Notes: a model not told the origin generated them from the sequence alone. 64,000 bases of DNA from Methylorubrum thiocyanatum (GCA_014138645.1 JACJIB010000004.1:614044-678043), one strand, 5' to 3'; positions 1-7,954 are shown, counted from the stretch's first letter. Numbers and translations: made by a program.

Positions 1-569
1 GCGCCTCGAACTTTTCCGGCTGGCAGCTGATGAAGGCGCTGGCGACCTCGGAGCGGTACGGGCTCGCCCGCTACGTCGTCTACCAGGGCTACTACTCGCT
101 GATCGGCCGCCACTACGAGTGGGAGCTGATGCCGCTCGGCCTCGACCAGGGCGTCGGCCTGATGGTGTGGAGCCCGCTCGGGTGGGGTCGGCTCACCGGC
201 AAGATCCGGCGGGGGCAGGCGGCCTCGGGCGGGCGCCTCTCGACGGCGGGCGGTGCCGAGGGCGGGCCCACCGTCTCCGACGACTACCTCTACGACGTGG
301 TGGACGCCCTCGACGCGGTCGCCGCCGAGACCGGCAAGACCGTGCCGCAGGTGGCGCTGAACTGGCTGCTCAGCCGCCCGACCGTCTGCAACATCGTCAT
401 CGGCGCCCGCAACGAGGAGCAGTTGAAGCAGAATCTCGGCGCGGTCGGCTGGTCGCTGAGCGCGGACCAGATCGCCCGCCTCGACGCCGCGAGCCGGGAA
501 AACCCGATCTATCCCTACTGGCACCAGATCGGCTTCGACGAGCGCAACCCCAAGCCGACGGCGTGGTGA
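1..569 (+). CDS. Aldo/keto reductase, C-terminal part (start lies outside the window)
   Basis: This is the 3' portion of an aldo/keto reductase open from the left edge (first full codon at base 3) to TGA at 567-569, about 188 residues. The visible part covers the later beta/alpha units of the TIM barrel: VVYQGYYSLI, then GVGLMVWSPLGWGRLTGK, the usual strand that begins the cofactor phosphate site, and the C-terminal NIVIGARNEEQLKQNLGA block that binds NADP(H) in this family. The catalytic Asp-Tyr-Lys-His residues would be upstream and are not visible. The family reduces aldehydes and ketones with NADPH in the cytoplasm; the substrate cannot be read from the sequence. It is followed by intergenic palindromes rather than a co-directional gene, so it is probably the last gene of its unit. 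Confidence 0.9.
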   Translation, partial: ASNFSGWQLMKALATSERYGLARYVVYQGYYSLIGRHYEWELMPLGLDQGVGLMVWSPLGWGRLTGKIRRGQAASGGRLSTAGGAEGGPTVSDDYLYDVVDALDAVAAETGKTVPQVALNWLLSRPTVCNIVIGARNEEQLKQNLGAVGWSLSADQIARLDAASRENPIYPYWHQIGFDERNPKPTAW

Positions 570-581
570 GGCGGTAACCCC

Positions 582-605
582 CCTCTCCCCGCCTGCGGGG
601 AGAGG
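582..605. repeat. Intergenic palindrome, CCTCTCCCCGC type (copy 1)
   Basis: A perfect 11-bp inverted repeat (CCTCTCCCCGC, 2-nt loop, GCGGGGAGAGG) begins 12 nt after the aldo/keto reductase stop. The same motif recurs at 751-776 and 5041-5066, so it is a dispersed intergenic element. Here it could also act as a terminator-like hairpin, although no T-run follows. Confidence 0.7.
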
Positions 606-722
606 CCCGTGGGCACCCCGTCGTGCCCACGGGGAGCGGAGGCGAAGCCGAAGCGGGGGTGAGGGGGCGGCTCGGAATAAGCCTCCGACGGCCACGCCCC
701 CTCACCCTCAGCTGCCGCCTCG

Positions 723-776
723 CTTCATGCCCCGACAAGGGGGCATGAAGCCCTCTCCCCGCAAGCGGGGAGAGGG
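723..776. repeat. Two adjacent palindromes; the second is copy 2 of the CCCTCTCCCCGC element
   Basis: CTTCATGCC at 723-731 is inverted at 742-750. Immediately after it, CCCTCTCCCCGC (751-762) pairs with GCGGGGAGAGGG (765-776) over 12 bp with a 2-nt loop. This pair fills the gap between the aldo/keto reductase and the converging small-gene operon and may serve as a bidirectional stop. Confidence 0.65.
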
Positions 777-814
777 GAGGATCGGCGACCGCAGTGATCA
801 GCCGAGAAGGGGCG

Positions 815-1033
815 TCACATGCTGAATTCGGGCCCGTGCTTGTCGCCGTCGTCCGGCACGGGGCCGGCCTCGCCCGCCCAGGGCAGGCTCTGCCAGGGCG
901 GCTGGCCGGCGCGAGCCTCGTATTCCTCCAGCGGCAGGGTGGCCTCGCCGCCCTCCGCGTCCCGGACCCGGACATGGGTCGGGCGCGGCTGCTTCGGCGG
1001 GCAGAGATGCAGGCCCTTGAACGAGGTCGCCAT
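815..1033 (-). CDS. Small hypothetical protein (72 aa)
   Basis: I do not recognise this family. The protein starts MATSFKGLHLCPPKQPRPTH and is acidic and Pro/Gly-rich toward its C-terminus (PVPDDGDKHGPEF). It has no signal peptide or membrane segment, so it is probably cytoplasmic. Its ATG directly abuts the stop codon of the upstream small gene (1034-1258), which suggests translational coupling in a three-gene unit of small proteins read leftward (1565 to 815). The call rests on this arrangement and on codon use; no motif supports a function. Confidence 0.5.
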   Translation of the reverse strand: MATSFKGLHLCPPKQPRPTHVRVRDAEGGEATLPLEEYEARAGQPPWQSLPWAGEAGPVPDDGDKHGPEFSM

Positions 1034-1258
1034 TCACAGCCCCTCCGGCTTCTCGCCCTGGGGCGAGCGGTGTTCGTGGGCGGGCCGCGTCCGCAGATAG
1101 CCCTTGAAGCGCAGATACTCGGCGACGATCTCGCAGATCGCCCGGTCCCGCGGCAGGCGCTCGACGGCACAATGCTCGTCCAGGGCCGCCACCACCTCCG
1201 GCGGGAAGGTGAGGATGCCGGCAAGCTTGGGTTGGGATGGGGTCTCGCTGTCGCTCAC
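1034..1258 (-). CDS. Small ribbon-helix-helix-like protein (74 aa, GTG start)
   Basis: The segment KLAGILTFPPEVVAALDEHC followed by LPRDRAICEIVAEYLRFKGY looks like a ribbon-helix-helix fold: one short beta strand and then two helices with the usual arginine-rich turn. Such proteins are usually DNA-binding repressors or antitoxins. I place the start at the GTG at 1258 (VSDSETP...), because sequence further upstream in the frame has low complexity and overlaps the previous gene. Its stop abuts the ATG of the next small gene. Whether it autoregulates this unit, or acts as an antitoxin to a neighbour, cannot be read from the sequence. Confidence 0.5.
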   Translation of the reverse strand: MSDSETPSQPKLAGILTFPPEVVAALDEHCAVERLPRDRAICEIVAEYLRFKGYLRTRPAHEHRSPQGEKPEGL

Positions 1259-1277
1259 GCTCGTCTGCCCTTTCGCG

Positions 1278-1565
1278 TCATACGCCCGATCCGGCCGGCG
1301 GCAGGCCCTGTTCGGGGGTCGGAGCCACGCCGAGCCCATCCGCGTCGCCGGGCCCGGTCGCGCCCATGCGGCGCAGCAGCGCCTCGTAGGTCTGCACCGC
1401 CGGGGAGTGCGACTGAACCTCGCGGGTGTCCGCCAGCAGCCGCCGGACATCCTCCACGAACAGCGTCCGCGCCTGCCCGCCCCCGGGGCTCGCCTCGAAC
1501 AGCCGGGTCAGCGCCAGTTCGAACACGCTCACGAGAAGGCCGAGCCGTTCGGTCTCGTCCGCCAT
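1278..1565 (-). CDS. Small hypothetical protein (95 aa)
   Basis: The protein starts MADETERLGLLVSVFELALTR and is predicted to be largely helical (LFVEDVRRLLADTREV, AVQTYEALLRRMGA), ending in a Gly/Pro-rich tail. I recognise no domain. It is the first gene of the leftward three-gene cluster that also contains the ribbon-helix-helix-like protein 19 nt downstream. The frame stays open far upstream (to 2924) but would run antisense through the dehydrogenase-like gene, so I use the ATG at 1565. Confidence 0.5.
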   Translation of the reverse strand: MADETERLGLLVSVFELALTRLFEASPGGGQARTLFVEDVRRLLADTREVQSHSPAVQTYEALLRRMGATGPGDADGLGVAPTPEQGLPPAGSGV

Positions 1566-1730
1566 GGGTCTCTCCGCTCCGGCGGCCTCCGGGGGCGCCG
1601 GGGGAGGAACGCCGCGAAGGCGCGCCGCGGTTCCCCGGTGCCGAGGGCTCGCGACTTCGTGTAAGCCCGGCCCGGAACCCCTGCCGCGCTCTTCGGGCTG
1701 TCGGTTGGCCCCCATGTCGCTGAGCTGCCG

Positions 1731-2984
1731 GTGCCCCCTCCCACGATCCTGTCCCTGGTCCGGCTCGGCCCGGCCGCCCATGCCGATTTGGCAGAAGAGT
1801 GCTCGGCAGACGATCGCCCGGCGCACGACGACGCGGCCGGCGCCGGCTCGTCCGGAGACGCGGTGCGGGAGACCGGGCCTCCGGCCCGTCGCGCGGGTGC
1901 CGCCGACGATGCCCATGGCAGTTTCCCTGTCGAGGGTCTGGCGCGGCTGCGCCGGGACGGGCTGCTCGCGGCGCCCCTGCCCGCTTCGCTCGGCGGCCGC
2001 GGCCTGTGCGAGCCGGATCGCGCCGACGCGCTGCGCGCCCTGCTGACGGCGGTCGGCCGCGAAAGTCTCGCCCTCGGGCGGCTCTACGAGGGGCATGTCA
2101 ACGCGCTCGCCCTGGTGCTGCGCTACGCGGCCCCCGATGCCGCCGGCCGGCTCGCCCGCGATGCGGCGGAGGGCCACCTGTTCGGCGTGTGGAACACCGA
2201 GCCGTCGGAGGGCGGCCTCGTCCTCGACCCATCGGATCGGCTCCACGGCGTGAAGAGCTACGCCTCGGGCGCGGGCTCCGTCACCCGCCCGCTGGTGACG
2301 GCGCGGATCGAGGACGGGCGGCGCCTGATGCTGGTGATGCGGCTCGAACCCGGCACCCGGGCCGACCTGTCGGCGTGGCGGGCCCACGGCATGCGGGCTT
2401 CGGCCACCGGCACCGTCGACTTCTCCGGGCTCGCCGCCGCGGACGGGACGGTGATCGGCGCGCCGGACGATTACGGGCAGCAGCCCTTCTTCTTCGCGGG
2501 CGCATGGCGCTTCCTCGCGGTCCAGCTCGGCGGCATCGAGGCGGTGGTCGAGGCGCACCGCGCCCATCTCGCCGCGACCGGGCGGGCTGACGACCCGCAC
2601 CAGCAGGCTCGGTTCGGGCGCGCCATGGTGGCGGTGGAGACGAGCCGCCTCCTCGTCGCGCGGGCGGCGCGTCTCGCTGCGGCGGAGGAGGCGGCGGCGG
2701 AGCGGATCATCGCCTACGTCAACCTCGCCCGTGCCGCGGTCGAGCAGGCGGGGCTCGACGTGATCGCCCTGGCCCAGCGCTCGGTCGGCCTTGCGGGCTT
2801 TCTCGAAGCGCATCCCCTGGAGCGGCTGATGCGCGACCTCGCCACCTATCTGCGCCAGCCCGCGCCGGATGCCGCCCTGACCGGCATGGCCGCCCATGTG
2901 CTGGCGGCCGGCGCGCCGCTCCACGCCCTCTGGCCCGAGCCCGCCCGGCCCGGCCCGGCGCGCCCCGCGGAGGTCGCCGGATGA
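1731..2984 (+). CDS. Acyl-CoA dehydrogenase-like protein (417 aa, GTG start)
   Basis: The length and order of elements follow the acyl-CoA dehydrogenase fold. An N-terminal helical part carries GLARLRRDGLLAAPLPASLG, a middle beta domain follows (LFGVWNTEPSEGG, LHGVKSYASGAGSVTRPLV), and the C-terminal four-helix part includes QQARFGRAMVAVETSRLLVARAA. Family members oxidise acyl-CoA thioesters with FAD, but I do not see the usual catalytic Glu in a clear context, so the reaction may differ. Its TGA overlaps the ATG of the methyltransferase (ATGA at 2981), making it the first gene of a four-gene overlapping operon. The GTG at 1731 is the only practical start; upstream sequence is antisense to the small genes. 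Confidence 0.7.
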   Translation: MPPPTILSLVRLGPAAHADLAEECSADDRPAHDDAAGAGSSGDAVRETGPPARRAGAADDAHGSFPVEGLARLRRDGLLAAPLPASLGGRGLCEPDRADALRALLTAVGRESLALGRLYEGHVNALALVLRYAAPDAAGRLARDAAEGHLFGVWNTEPSEGGLVLDPSDRLHGVKSYASGAGSVTRPLVTARIEDGRRLMLVMRLEPGTRADLSAWRAHGMRASATGTVDFSGLAAADGTVIGAPDDYGQQPFFFAGAWRFLAVQLGGIEAVVEAHRAHLAATGRADDPHQQARFGRAMVAVETSRLLVARAARLAAAEEAAAERIIAYVNLARAAVEQAGLDVIALAQRSVGLAGFLEAHPLERLMRDLATYLRQPAPDAALTGMAAHVLAAGAPLHALWPEPARPGPARPAEVAG

Positions 2985-3574
2985 GCGGGCGGCGGACGCA
3001 GACCCTGCCGGAGCGCTACTTCGCGGAGATCTACGCCTCCGATCCCGATCCCTGGCGCTTCACCACCAGCGCCTACGAGGCGGAGAAATACGCCGCCACG
3101 CTCCAGTCGCTGCCGCGGGCGCGCTACGCGCACGCCCTGGAGGTCGGCTGCTCGATCGGCGTGTTCACCCGCGCGCTCAGCCCCCGCTGCGGCGCGCTCA
3201 CCGCCCTCGACATCGCAGAGGCGGCGCTGGCGGCGGCCCGTGCCCGCTGCGCCGACCGGTCCGGGATCCGGTTCGTCCGCGGCGCGGTGCCGGGGGACTG
3301 GCCGGAGGGCCGGTTCGACCTCATCGTCTTCGGCGAGGTGCTGTACTTCCTCAGCCCGCCGGACCTCGCCCGCCTCGTCGCGCGGGTCGAGGCGAGCCTC
3401 GTGCCCGGCGGTGACTGCGTCCTCGTGCACTGGCTCGGCGAGACGGACTATCCCCTGTCCGGCGATGCGGCGGCGGAGGGCTTCATCGCCGCCGCCCCGT
3501 TCGCCCACCGGCTGCACGGCGCGCGCACCGACGCCTACCGCCTCGACGTGCTGCGGCGGGCGGGCCCGCGGTGA
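2981..3574 (+). CDS. SAM-dependent methyltransferase, NodS-like (197 aa)
   Basis: The N-terminus RYFAEIYASDPDPWRFTTSAYE matches the opening signature of NodS-type class I methyltransferases, and ALEVGCSIGVFTRAL (from about residue 48) is the SAM-binding motif I. A further Asp after a beta strand (LTALDIAEAAL) is in place to bind the ribose, and FDLIVFGEVLYFL is motif II/post-II. NodS itself N-methylates a chitooligosaccharide amine; for this homologue the acceptor is unknown. It overlaps both neighbours (ATGA with the dehydrogenase-like gene, GTGA with cytochrome b), so translation is probably coupled. In related clusters I recall a PIG-L deacetylase and a glycosyltransferase beside these two genes; neither is present here. 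Confidence 0.8.
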   Translation: MSGRRTQTLPERYFAEIYASDPDPWRFTTSAYEAEKYAATLQSLPRARYAHALEVGCSIGVFTRALSPRCGALTALDIAEAALAAARARCADRSGIRFVRGAVPGDWPEGRFDLIVFGEVLYFLSPPDLARLVARVEASLVPGGDCVLVHWLGETDYPLSGDAAAEGFIAAAPFAHRLHGARTDAYRLDVLRRAGPR

Positions 3575-4260
3575 CGGCGCGTGCGCGCACAGTCCGCCAC
3601 CCGCTCTGGGTGCGCCTGACCCACTGGGTGAATGCCGGCGCGTTCCTGGCGCTCCTCGTCAGCGGGTTCGCGATCCTGCTGGCGCTGCCGCGGCTGTTCT
3701 GGGGCGAGACCGGCTCCAACAGCGCCCCGGCCTGGCTCGTCCTGCCGCTGCCGGTGAACCTCGAACAGACCGGCTGGGGCCGCAACCTCCACTTCCTCGC
3801 CGCCTGGATCTTCGTGATCAACGGCGCGCTCTACGGGCTCGCCGCCCTGGCGAGCGGCCATCTCCTGCGCCGCCTGACCCCCGACCGCGACCAGCTCCAC
3901 CCCCGCCACATCGCGGCCGACCTGCGCGCCCACCTGCGGCTCACGGGCTCGGGCGCGGCCGGAGCGTCCCGCTACAACGTCCTGCAGAAGCTCGCCTATC
4001 TCGCCGTGCTGCTCGTGCTGGCGCCGGTGATGCTGCTCTCGGGCCTCACCATGTCGCCCGGCGTCACGGCGGCCTATCCGGAGCTGTTCACCCTGTTCGG
4101 CGGGCGGCAATCGGCGCGCACGGTGCATTTCCTGTCGGCCGCCCTGCTCGTCGCCTTCCTCCTCGTCCATGTCTGGCAGGTGCTCGCCAACGGGCCGCGC
4201 GCCCTGATGCGCGGCATGATCACCGGGCGCCCGGTCGCCCCGCGGGAGGAGACCCGATGA
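3571..4260 (+). CDS. Di-heme cytochrome b-type membrane subunit (229 aa, GTG start)
   Basis: The protein begins VRHPLWVRLTHWVNAGAF, the typical first helix of bacterial b561/hydrogenase-type cytochrome b with a heme-ligating His, and has four hydrophobic segments (about residues 15-40, 70-92, 130-155, 180-200). Further candidate heme ligands are NLHFLAAWIF and VHFLSAALLVAFLLVHVW. These membrane subunits pass electrons between the quinone pool and a periplasmic partner. The gene overlaps the downstream sulfite-oxidase-like molybdoprotein (ATGA at 4257), so the pair probably forms one redox enzyme, with this protein as anchor and electron conduit. The start is a GTG overlapping the methyltransferase stop. 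Confidence 0.85.
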   Translation: MTARARTVRHPLWVRLTHWVNAGAFLALLVSGFAILLALPRLFWGETGSNSAPAWLVLPLPVNLEQTGWGRNLHFLAAWIFVINGALYGLAALASGHLLRRLTPDRDQLHPRHIAADLRAHLRLTGSGAAGASRYNVLQKLAYLAVLLVLAPVMLLSGLTMSPGVTAAYPELFTLFGGRQSARTVHFLSAALLVAFLLVHVWQVLANGPRALMRGMITGRPVAPREETR

Positions 4261-5000
4261 GCGCGTTCACCCGCCGCCGGCTGCTCCTCGGCTCGTCCGC
4301 GTTCGGGCTCGGCGGTGTTCTGGGGGGCTGCGAACTGATCGAGCAGGGCCCGCGCCGGCCGGGCCTCTACGGCTTGAGCGACACCCTGACCCTTGCCACG
4401 CAACGCTTCCTCCTGCGCGACCAGCCGCTGGTGCGGGAATTCGGGCCGGAGGCGATCTCGGCGGTGTTTCCCACCATCAACACCACCGATCCGGACGATC
4501 CCGCCTATCGCCGCTCGAAGGCGTCGGGCTTCGCCGACTGGCGCCTGCCGGTGCGCGGCCTCGTCGAGCGGCCCGCCGCCTTCTCGCTCGCCGAGCTGAA
4601 GGCGATGCCGGCCCGCACGCAGGTGACGCTGCACGCCTGCGAGCAGGGCTGGTCGGCGATCGGCGGCTGGACCGGGGTGCCGCTCTCGCACGTGCTGGCG
4701 AGCGTGGGGCTCAAACCGGAGGCGCGCTTCATCGTGATCCGCACCGTGGACGGCTGGTGGGACAGCTACGACCTGTTCGATGCCCTGCACCCGCAGACGA
4801 TCCTCGCCTACGGCATGAACGGCGGCGATCTGCCGGTGGCCCACGGCGCCCCGGTGCGCCTGCGGGTGGAGCGCCAGCTCGGCTACAAGTCGCTCAAGTA
4901 CCTCGCCAGCATCGAGGCGACGGACCGGGTCGACGGCCTCGGCCAGGGCCGGGGCAGCATGGTCTCCGAACTCGGCTTCTCGTGGTACGCGGGGATCTGA
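4257..5000 (+). CDS. Molybdopterin-dependent oxidoreductase, sulfite oxidase family, Tat-exported (247 aa)
   Basis: The N-terminus FTRRRLLLGSSAFGLGG is a twin-arginine signal, and LGGC just after it is a plausible lipobox, so the protein may be a periplasmic lipoprotein. The core shows the oxidoreductase molybdopterin-binding domain: LPVRGLVERPAAFSLAEL, then VTLHACEQGWSAIGGWTGVP, whose Cys is the expected Mo ligand, and GAPVRLRVERQLGYKSLKYL near the end. Family members oxidise sulfite or reduce methionine sulfoxide and similar substrates. The overlapping cytochrome b gene upstream suggests quinone-linked electron transfer, as in MsrPQ or SorAB-type pairs. I cannot assign the substrate. The gene is followed by a palindromic repeat and a converging transporter operon. 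Confidence 0.85.
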   Translation: MSAFTRRRLLLGSSAFGLGGVLGGCELIEQGPRRPGLYGLSDTLTLATQRFLLRDQPLVREFGPEAISAVFPTINTTDPDDPAYRRSKASGFADWRLPVRGLVERPAAFSLAELKAMPARTQVTLHACEQGWSAIGGWTGVPLSHVLASVGLKPEARFIVIRTVDGWWDSYDLFDALHPQTILAYGMNGGDLPVAHGAPVRLRVERQLGYKSLKYLASIEATDRVDGLGQGRGSMVSELGFSWYAGI

Positions 5001-5040
5001 GCCGCTTCCCGTGTCATTCGGGAGAGTGCCGCTGGGTTCC

Positions 5041-5066
5041 CCCTCTCCCCGCACGCGGGGCGAGGG
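5041..5066. repeat. Intergenic palindrome, CCCTCTCCCCGC type (copy 3)
   Basis: The 12-nt arm CCCTCTCCCCGC (5041-5052) and GCGGGGCGAGGG (5055-5066) pair with one mismatch around a 2-nt loop. It lies between two converging genes and belongs to the same dispersed family as the copies at 582-605 and 751-776. Confidence 0.65.
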
Positions 5067-5103
5067 GATGCGCTCGGCCGGATCGGGCAAACCGGAAGCA
5101 GGC

Positions 5104-5874
5104 TCACCCGATCACCGGCGTGCAGACCGCCCGCCCCCCCGGCAGCGGCAGCACCGCGACCTCGACCCCGTAGAGCAGCCGCAGGGTCTCCGGCGTCACC
5201 GTCTCCGCGGGCGGCCCCAAGCCCGCGAGGCGCCCGCCATGCAGCAGCGCCACCCGGTCGGCGCAGAGGAAGGCGTGGCCGGGATCGTGGGTGGAGAGCA
5301 CCACGGCGATGCCGGCCTCCGAGAGGCGCCGCACCTGGGTCAGCACGCGCGCCTGGTTGCCGAAATCGAGGCTCGCCGTCGGCTCGTCCATCACCAGGAG
5401 CCGCGGCTCGCCCGCCAAGGCGCGGGCGATCAGGGCGAGCTGGCGCTCGCCGCCGCTGATCTCGGTGTAGATGCGGTCCGCCAGATGGCCGATGCCCAGC
5501 GTCGCCAAGGCCCGCTCGGCCGCCGCCCGGTCGGCCGGGCCGGGGCTGGCGAAGGCGGACAGCCGGCTGGCGCGGCCCATCAGGACGACGTCGCGCACGC
5601 TGAAGGGGAAGAAGGCGGCGTGCGCCTGCGGCACGTAGGCGATTCTTTTTGCGATCTCGCGGCGCGGCCGCTCCGAGAGGTCGCGGCCGTCCAACAGCAC
5701 TCGCCCGGCGAGCGGGCGCAGCAGGCCGAGCAGGGTCTTGAACAGGGTGGTCTTGCCGCCGCCGTTCGGCCCGAGCAGGCACAGCGCCTCGCCCTCCCCC
5801 ACGGTCAGGCTGACCCCGGAGCCCACCGCGCGGGCGCCGTAGCCGAAGGCGAGGTCGCGGGCCTCCAGGATCAC
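5104..5874 (-). CDS. FecE/BtuD-type ABC transporter ATP-binding protein (256 aa, GTG start)
   Basis: All ABC ATPase motifs are present: Walker A GPNGGGKTT, Q-loop YVPQAHAAFFPFSV, signature SGGERQL, Walker B LLVMDEPTASLD and the switch His in STHD. FPFSVRDVVLMGR after the Q-loop is typical of the iron-siderophore/vitamin B12 (FecCD) transporter group. The start is a GTG that overlaps the permease stop (GTGA at 5874-5871), so ATPase, permease and binding protein are coupled. It powers import across the inner membrane; the substrate is set by the binding protein at 6917-7954. The operon converges on the molybdoprotein operon, which makes molybdate or another oxyanion a possible cargo, but that is inference only. 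Confidence 0.9.
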   Translation of the reverse strand: MILEARDLAFGYGARAVGSGVSLTVGEGEALCLLGPNGGGKTTLFKTLLGLLRPLAGRVLLDGRDLSERPRREIAKRIAYVPQAHAAFFPFSVRDVVLMGRASRLSAFASPGPADRAAAERALATLGIGHLADRIYTEISGGERQLALIARALAGEPRLLVMDEPTASLDFGNQARVLTQVRRLSEAGIAVVLSTHDPGHAFLCADRVALLHGGRLAGLGPPAETVTPETLRLLYGVEVAVLPLPGGRAVCTPVIG

Positions 5875-6920
5875 GCCCAGCCTCTCTTGCCCGCGGCCAG
5901 CAGCCAGAGGAAGAACGGCGCCCCGACGAGCGCGGTGAGGATGCCGAGCGGCACCTCGATCGCGGCGACCGTGCGGGCGAGGAGATCGACCGCGGTGAGG
6001 TAGCCCGCGCCGAGCAGCATCGAGGCCGGCAGCAGGCGGCGGAAATCCGGCCCGACGAGGAGCCGGGCGACGTGGGGCACGATCAGCCCGATCCAGCCGA
6101 TCACCCCCGTCACCGAGACCGCGGCGGCGGTCACCAGGGTCGCGCCCGCCACCAGAACCGGGCGGAGCCGGCGCGTCTCGAGCCCGAGCGCCCGGGCCTC
6201 CTCGTCGCCGAGGCTCATCAGGTTCACGCGCCAGCGCAGCAGCACCAGCGGCGCCAGCCCGAGGCCCAGCGCCGGCAGGATCGCGGCGATGTCGCCCGTG
6301 GTGACCGAGGCGAGGCTGCCGAGCAGCCAGAAGGTGATGGCGGGGAGTTGGTTGTAGGGATCGGCGAGCACCTTCAGCAGCGAGATGCCGGCCCCCAGCA
6401 GCGCGCCGACGGCGACGCCCGCGAGCACCAGGGTCAGCACCGGATCGTGCCGCCGCACCGCGAGGCCGACGGCGTAGACCGCGCCGACCGCGGCGAGCCC
6501 GCCGGCGAAGGCGAGCCCCTGGATCGCCGCCACCGGCAGGGCGAGCACGATGCCGAGCACCGCCCCGAGGCTCGCCCCCGCCGAGACGCCCAAAATGTCC
6601 GGCGAGACGAGGGGATTGCGGAACAGCCCCTGATAGGTCGCTCCTGCCGCCGCGAGCCCGGCGCCGACCACCAGCGCCCCGAACACCCGCGGCAGGCGCA
6701 CGGACCACACCACGGTCTGCGCGGCCGGGTCGAGGGTCGAGGTCTGGTTGAGGAGCTTGGCGACGAGCACCGCGACGACGTCGGCGGGCGGCACGGGGTA
6801 GCGGCCGATGCCCAGCGAGACCAGCACGAGGAGGAGCAGCGCCGCCGGCCCCAGCACCGCCAGGGACAGGCTGCGCCGCCGCGCGGGGGCGACGGAGGCG
6901 GGGCTTGCGGCCTCGCTCAC
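5871..6920 (-). CDS. FecCD-family ABC transporter permease (349 aa, GTG start)
   Basis: This is an inner-membrane permease with about ten hydrophobic segments. It carries FecCD landmarks: RLPRVFGALVVGAGLAAAG near residue 75, LFRNPLVSPDILGVSAGAS, FWLLGSLASVT, and GVIGWIGLIVPHVARLLVG near the C-terminus, the coupling region that contacts the ATPase. The GTG start at 6920 overlaps the stop of the substrate-binding protein gene (GTGA), and its own stop overlaps the ATPase start. It forms the channel of a metal-chelate, heme, cobalamin or molybdate-type importer. The N-terminal 25 residues are Ala/Arg-rich and cytoplasmic. Confidence 0.92.
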   Translation of the reverse strand: MSEAASPASVAPARRRSLSLAVLGPAALLLLVLVSLGIGRYPVPPADVVAVLVAKLLNQTSTLDPAAQTVVWSVRLPRVFGALVVGAGLAAAGATYQGLFRNPLVSPDILGVSAGASLGAVLGIVLALPVAAIQGLAFAGGLAAVGAVYAVGLAVRRHDPVLTLVLAGVAVGALLGAGISLLKVLADPYNQLPAITFWLLGSLASVTTGDIAAILPALGLGLAPLVLLRWRVNLMSLGDEEARALGLETRRLRPVLVAGATLVTAAAVSVTGVIGWIGLIVPHVARLLVGPDFRRLLPASMLLGAGYLTAVDLLARTVAAIEVPLGILTALVGAPFFLWLLAAGKRGWA

Positions 6921-7954
6921 CGGGTCGGCCCCGGCCCGGCGGCGTCGCGCAGCAGCTGGTCGAGCTGCTCGGGCGTGAGTTCGACCCGGTAGAAGCGGCG
7001 GTAGAAGTCGCGCACGGCGTCGCCCAGCGTCTGCGGGAACTGCTCGGGGAAAAACAGGCCGGCGAGCCAGCGCAGGCCAATCAGGCGGTTGACCCCCGGC
7101 GGCGCATCGACCCAGCCGAAGGGCAGGGTCGGGATGGCGTGGACGCGGCCCGCCCGCACCGCCGTGAGCCCGTTCCAGAGCGGGTCGGCGGCGGCGAGCT
7201 TGGGGAAGTCGGGGTCGAGGGCGATGATCACGTCCGGGTTCCAGACCAGCACCTGCTCCGGCGAGACCGCGGCGAGCCCGCCCGCCCCGGCGCCCGCCAC
7301 GTTGCGCCCGCCCGCCGCCTCGATGATCTCGGTGTTGATCGAGCCGGCAAGCCCCGTCTCCAACCCGCGGGGGCCGCGCCCGTAATAGACCCGCGGGCGC
7401 TTCTCCTCGGGGACCGCCTCCACCGCCGCGGCCACATTCCGCAGGATGGTCTCGGCTTCCGCGGCGAGCGCCTCGCCCTCCTCCGCCGCGCCGATCAGCG
7501 CACCGAGGCTGCGGTAGGTCTCGGGCGTCGCCTTGAACCGCCCGTCGAGCAGCAGGTAGGGGATGCCGGTCTGGGCCTGCACCCGGTCGGCGAGCGAGGC
7601 GTAGGTCGCCGCCGTGCTGCCGACATCGACGATGAGGTCGGGCTTCAAGGCCAGCACCGCCTCGACATTGGCGCTGCCGCCGCGGCCCGTCAGCCGCCCG
7701 GAGGCCGGCAGGTCGCGCAGCGCCGGGTTCAGGAAGGCCCGCTCCTCCGGGCTCGGGGCGCGGGGCCATGCGATCATCTTGTCCGGCGCCAGGGTGGCGA
7801 GCAGCACCGCGGCGGGCGGGCCGGCGGCGAGCACGCGCGTCACCCGCTCCGGCACCTCGACCCGGCGCCCGGCGGCGTCGGTGAAGGGCCGTGCCGCGGC
7901 GAGGCCGGAGGCGCACAGGCAGGCGAGCGCGAGAAGGCAGCGGAGCAGCGGCAT
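6917..7954 (-). CDS. Periplasmic substrate-binding protein of the FecBCD-type ABC transporter (345 aa)
   Basis: The signal peptide MPLLRCLLALACLCASGLAAARP is followed by FTDAAGRRVEVPERVTRVLA, the standard entry of class III (BtuF/FepB-like) binding proteins. Two alpha/beta lobes are joined by a long helix; VEAVLALKPDLIVDVGS and PEQVLVWNPDVIIAL are the lobe signatures. It delivers its ligand to the permease and ATPase encoded downstream in the same coupled operon. No TonB-dependent receptor lies nearby, so the ligand may be small enough to pass porins. Homologues of this shape bind siderophores, heme, B12 or molybdate, and I cannot choose among them. The start ATG at 7954 gives an intact signal peptide. 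Confidence 0.88.
   Translation of the reverse strand: MPLLRCLLALACLCASGLAAARPFTDAAGRRVEVPERVTRVLAAGPPAAVLLATLAPDKMIAWPRAPSPEERAFLNPALRDLPASGRLTGRGGSANVEAVLALKPDLIVDVGSTAATYASLADRVQAQTGIPYLLLDGRFKATPETYRSLGALIGAAEEGEALAAEAETILRNVAAAVEAVPEEKRPRVYYGRGPRGLETGLAGSINTEIIEAAGGRNVAGAGAGGLAAVSPEQVLVWNPDVIIALDPDFPKLAAADPLWNGLTAVRAGRVHAIPTLPFGWVDAPPGVNRLIGLRWLAGLFFPEQFPQTLGDAVRDFYRRFYRVELTPEQLDQLLRDAAGPGPTR

Noticed and set aside
1278-2924. Long 548-codon open frame on the minus strand opposite the acyl-CoA dehydrogenase-like gene
   Set aside because: It is open only because of high GC third positions; the plus-strand frame has the family pattern. Only the last 95 codons (from the ATG at 1565) were kept as a separate small gene.
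3240-4256. Plus-strand frame running into the molybdoprotein from 3240
   Set aside because: The first part is an out-of-frame shadow of the methyltransferase and cytochrome b genes; the true start with a Tat signal is at 4257.
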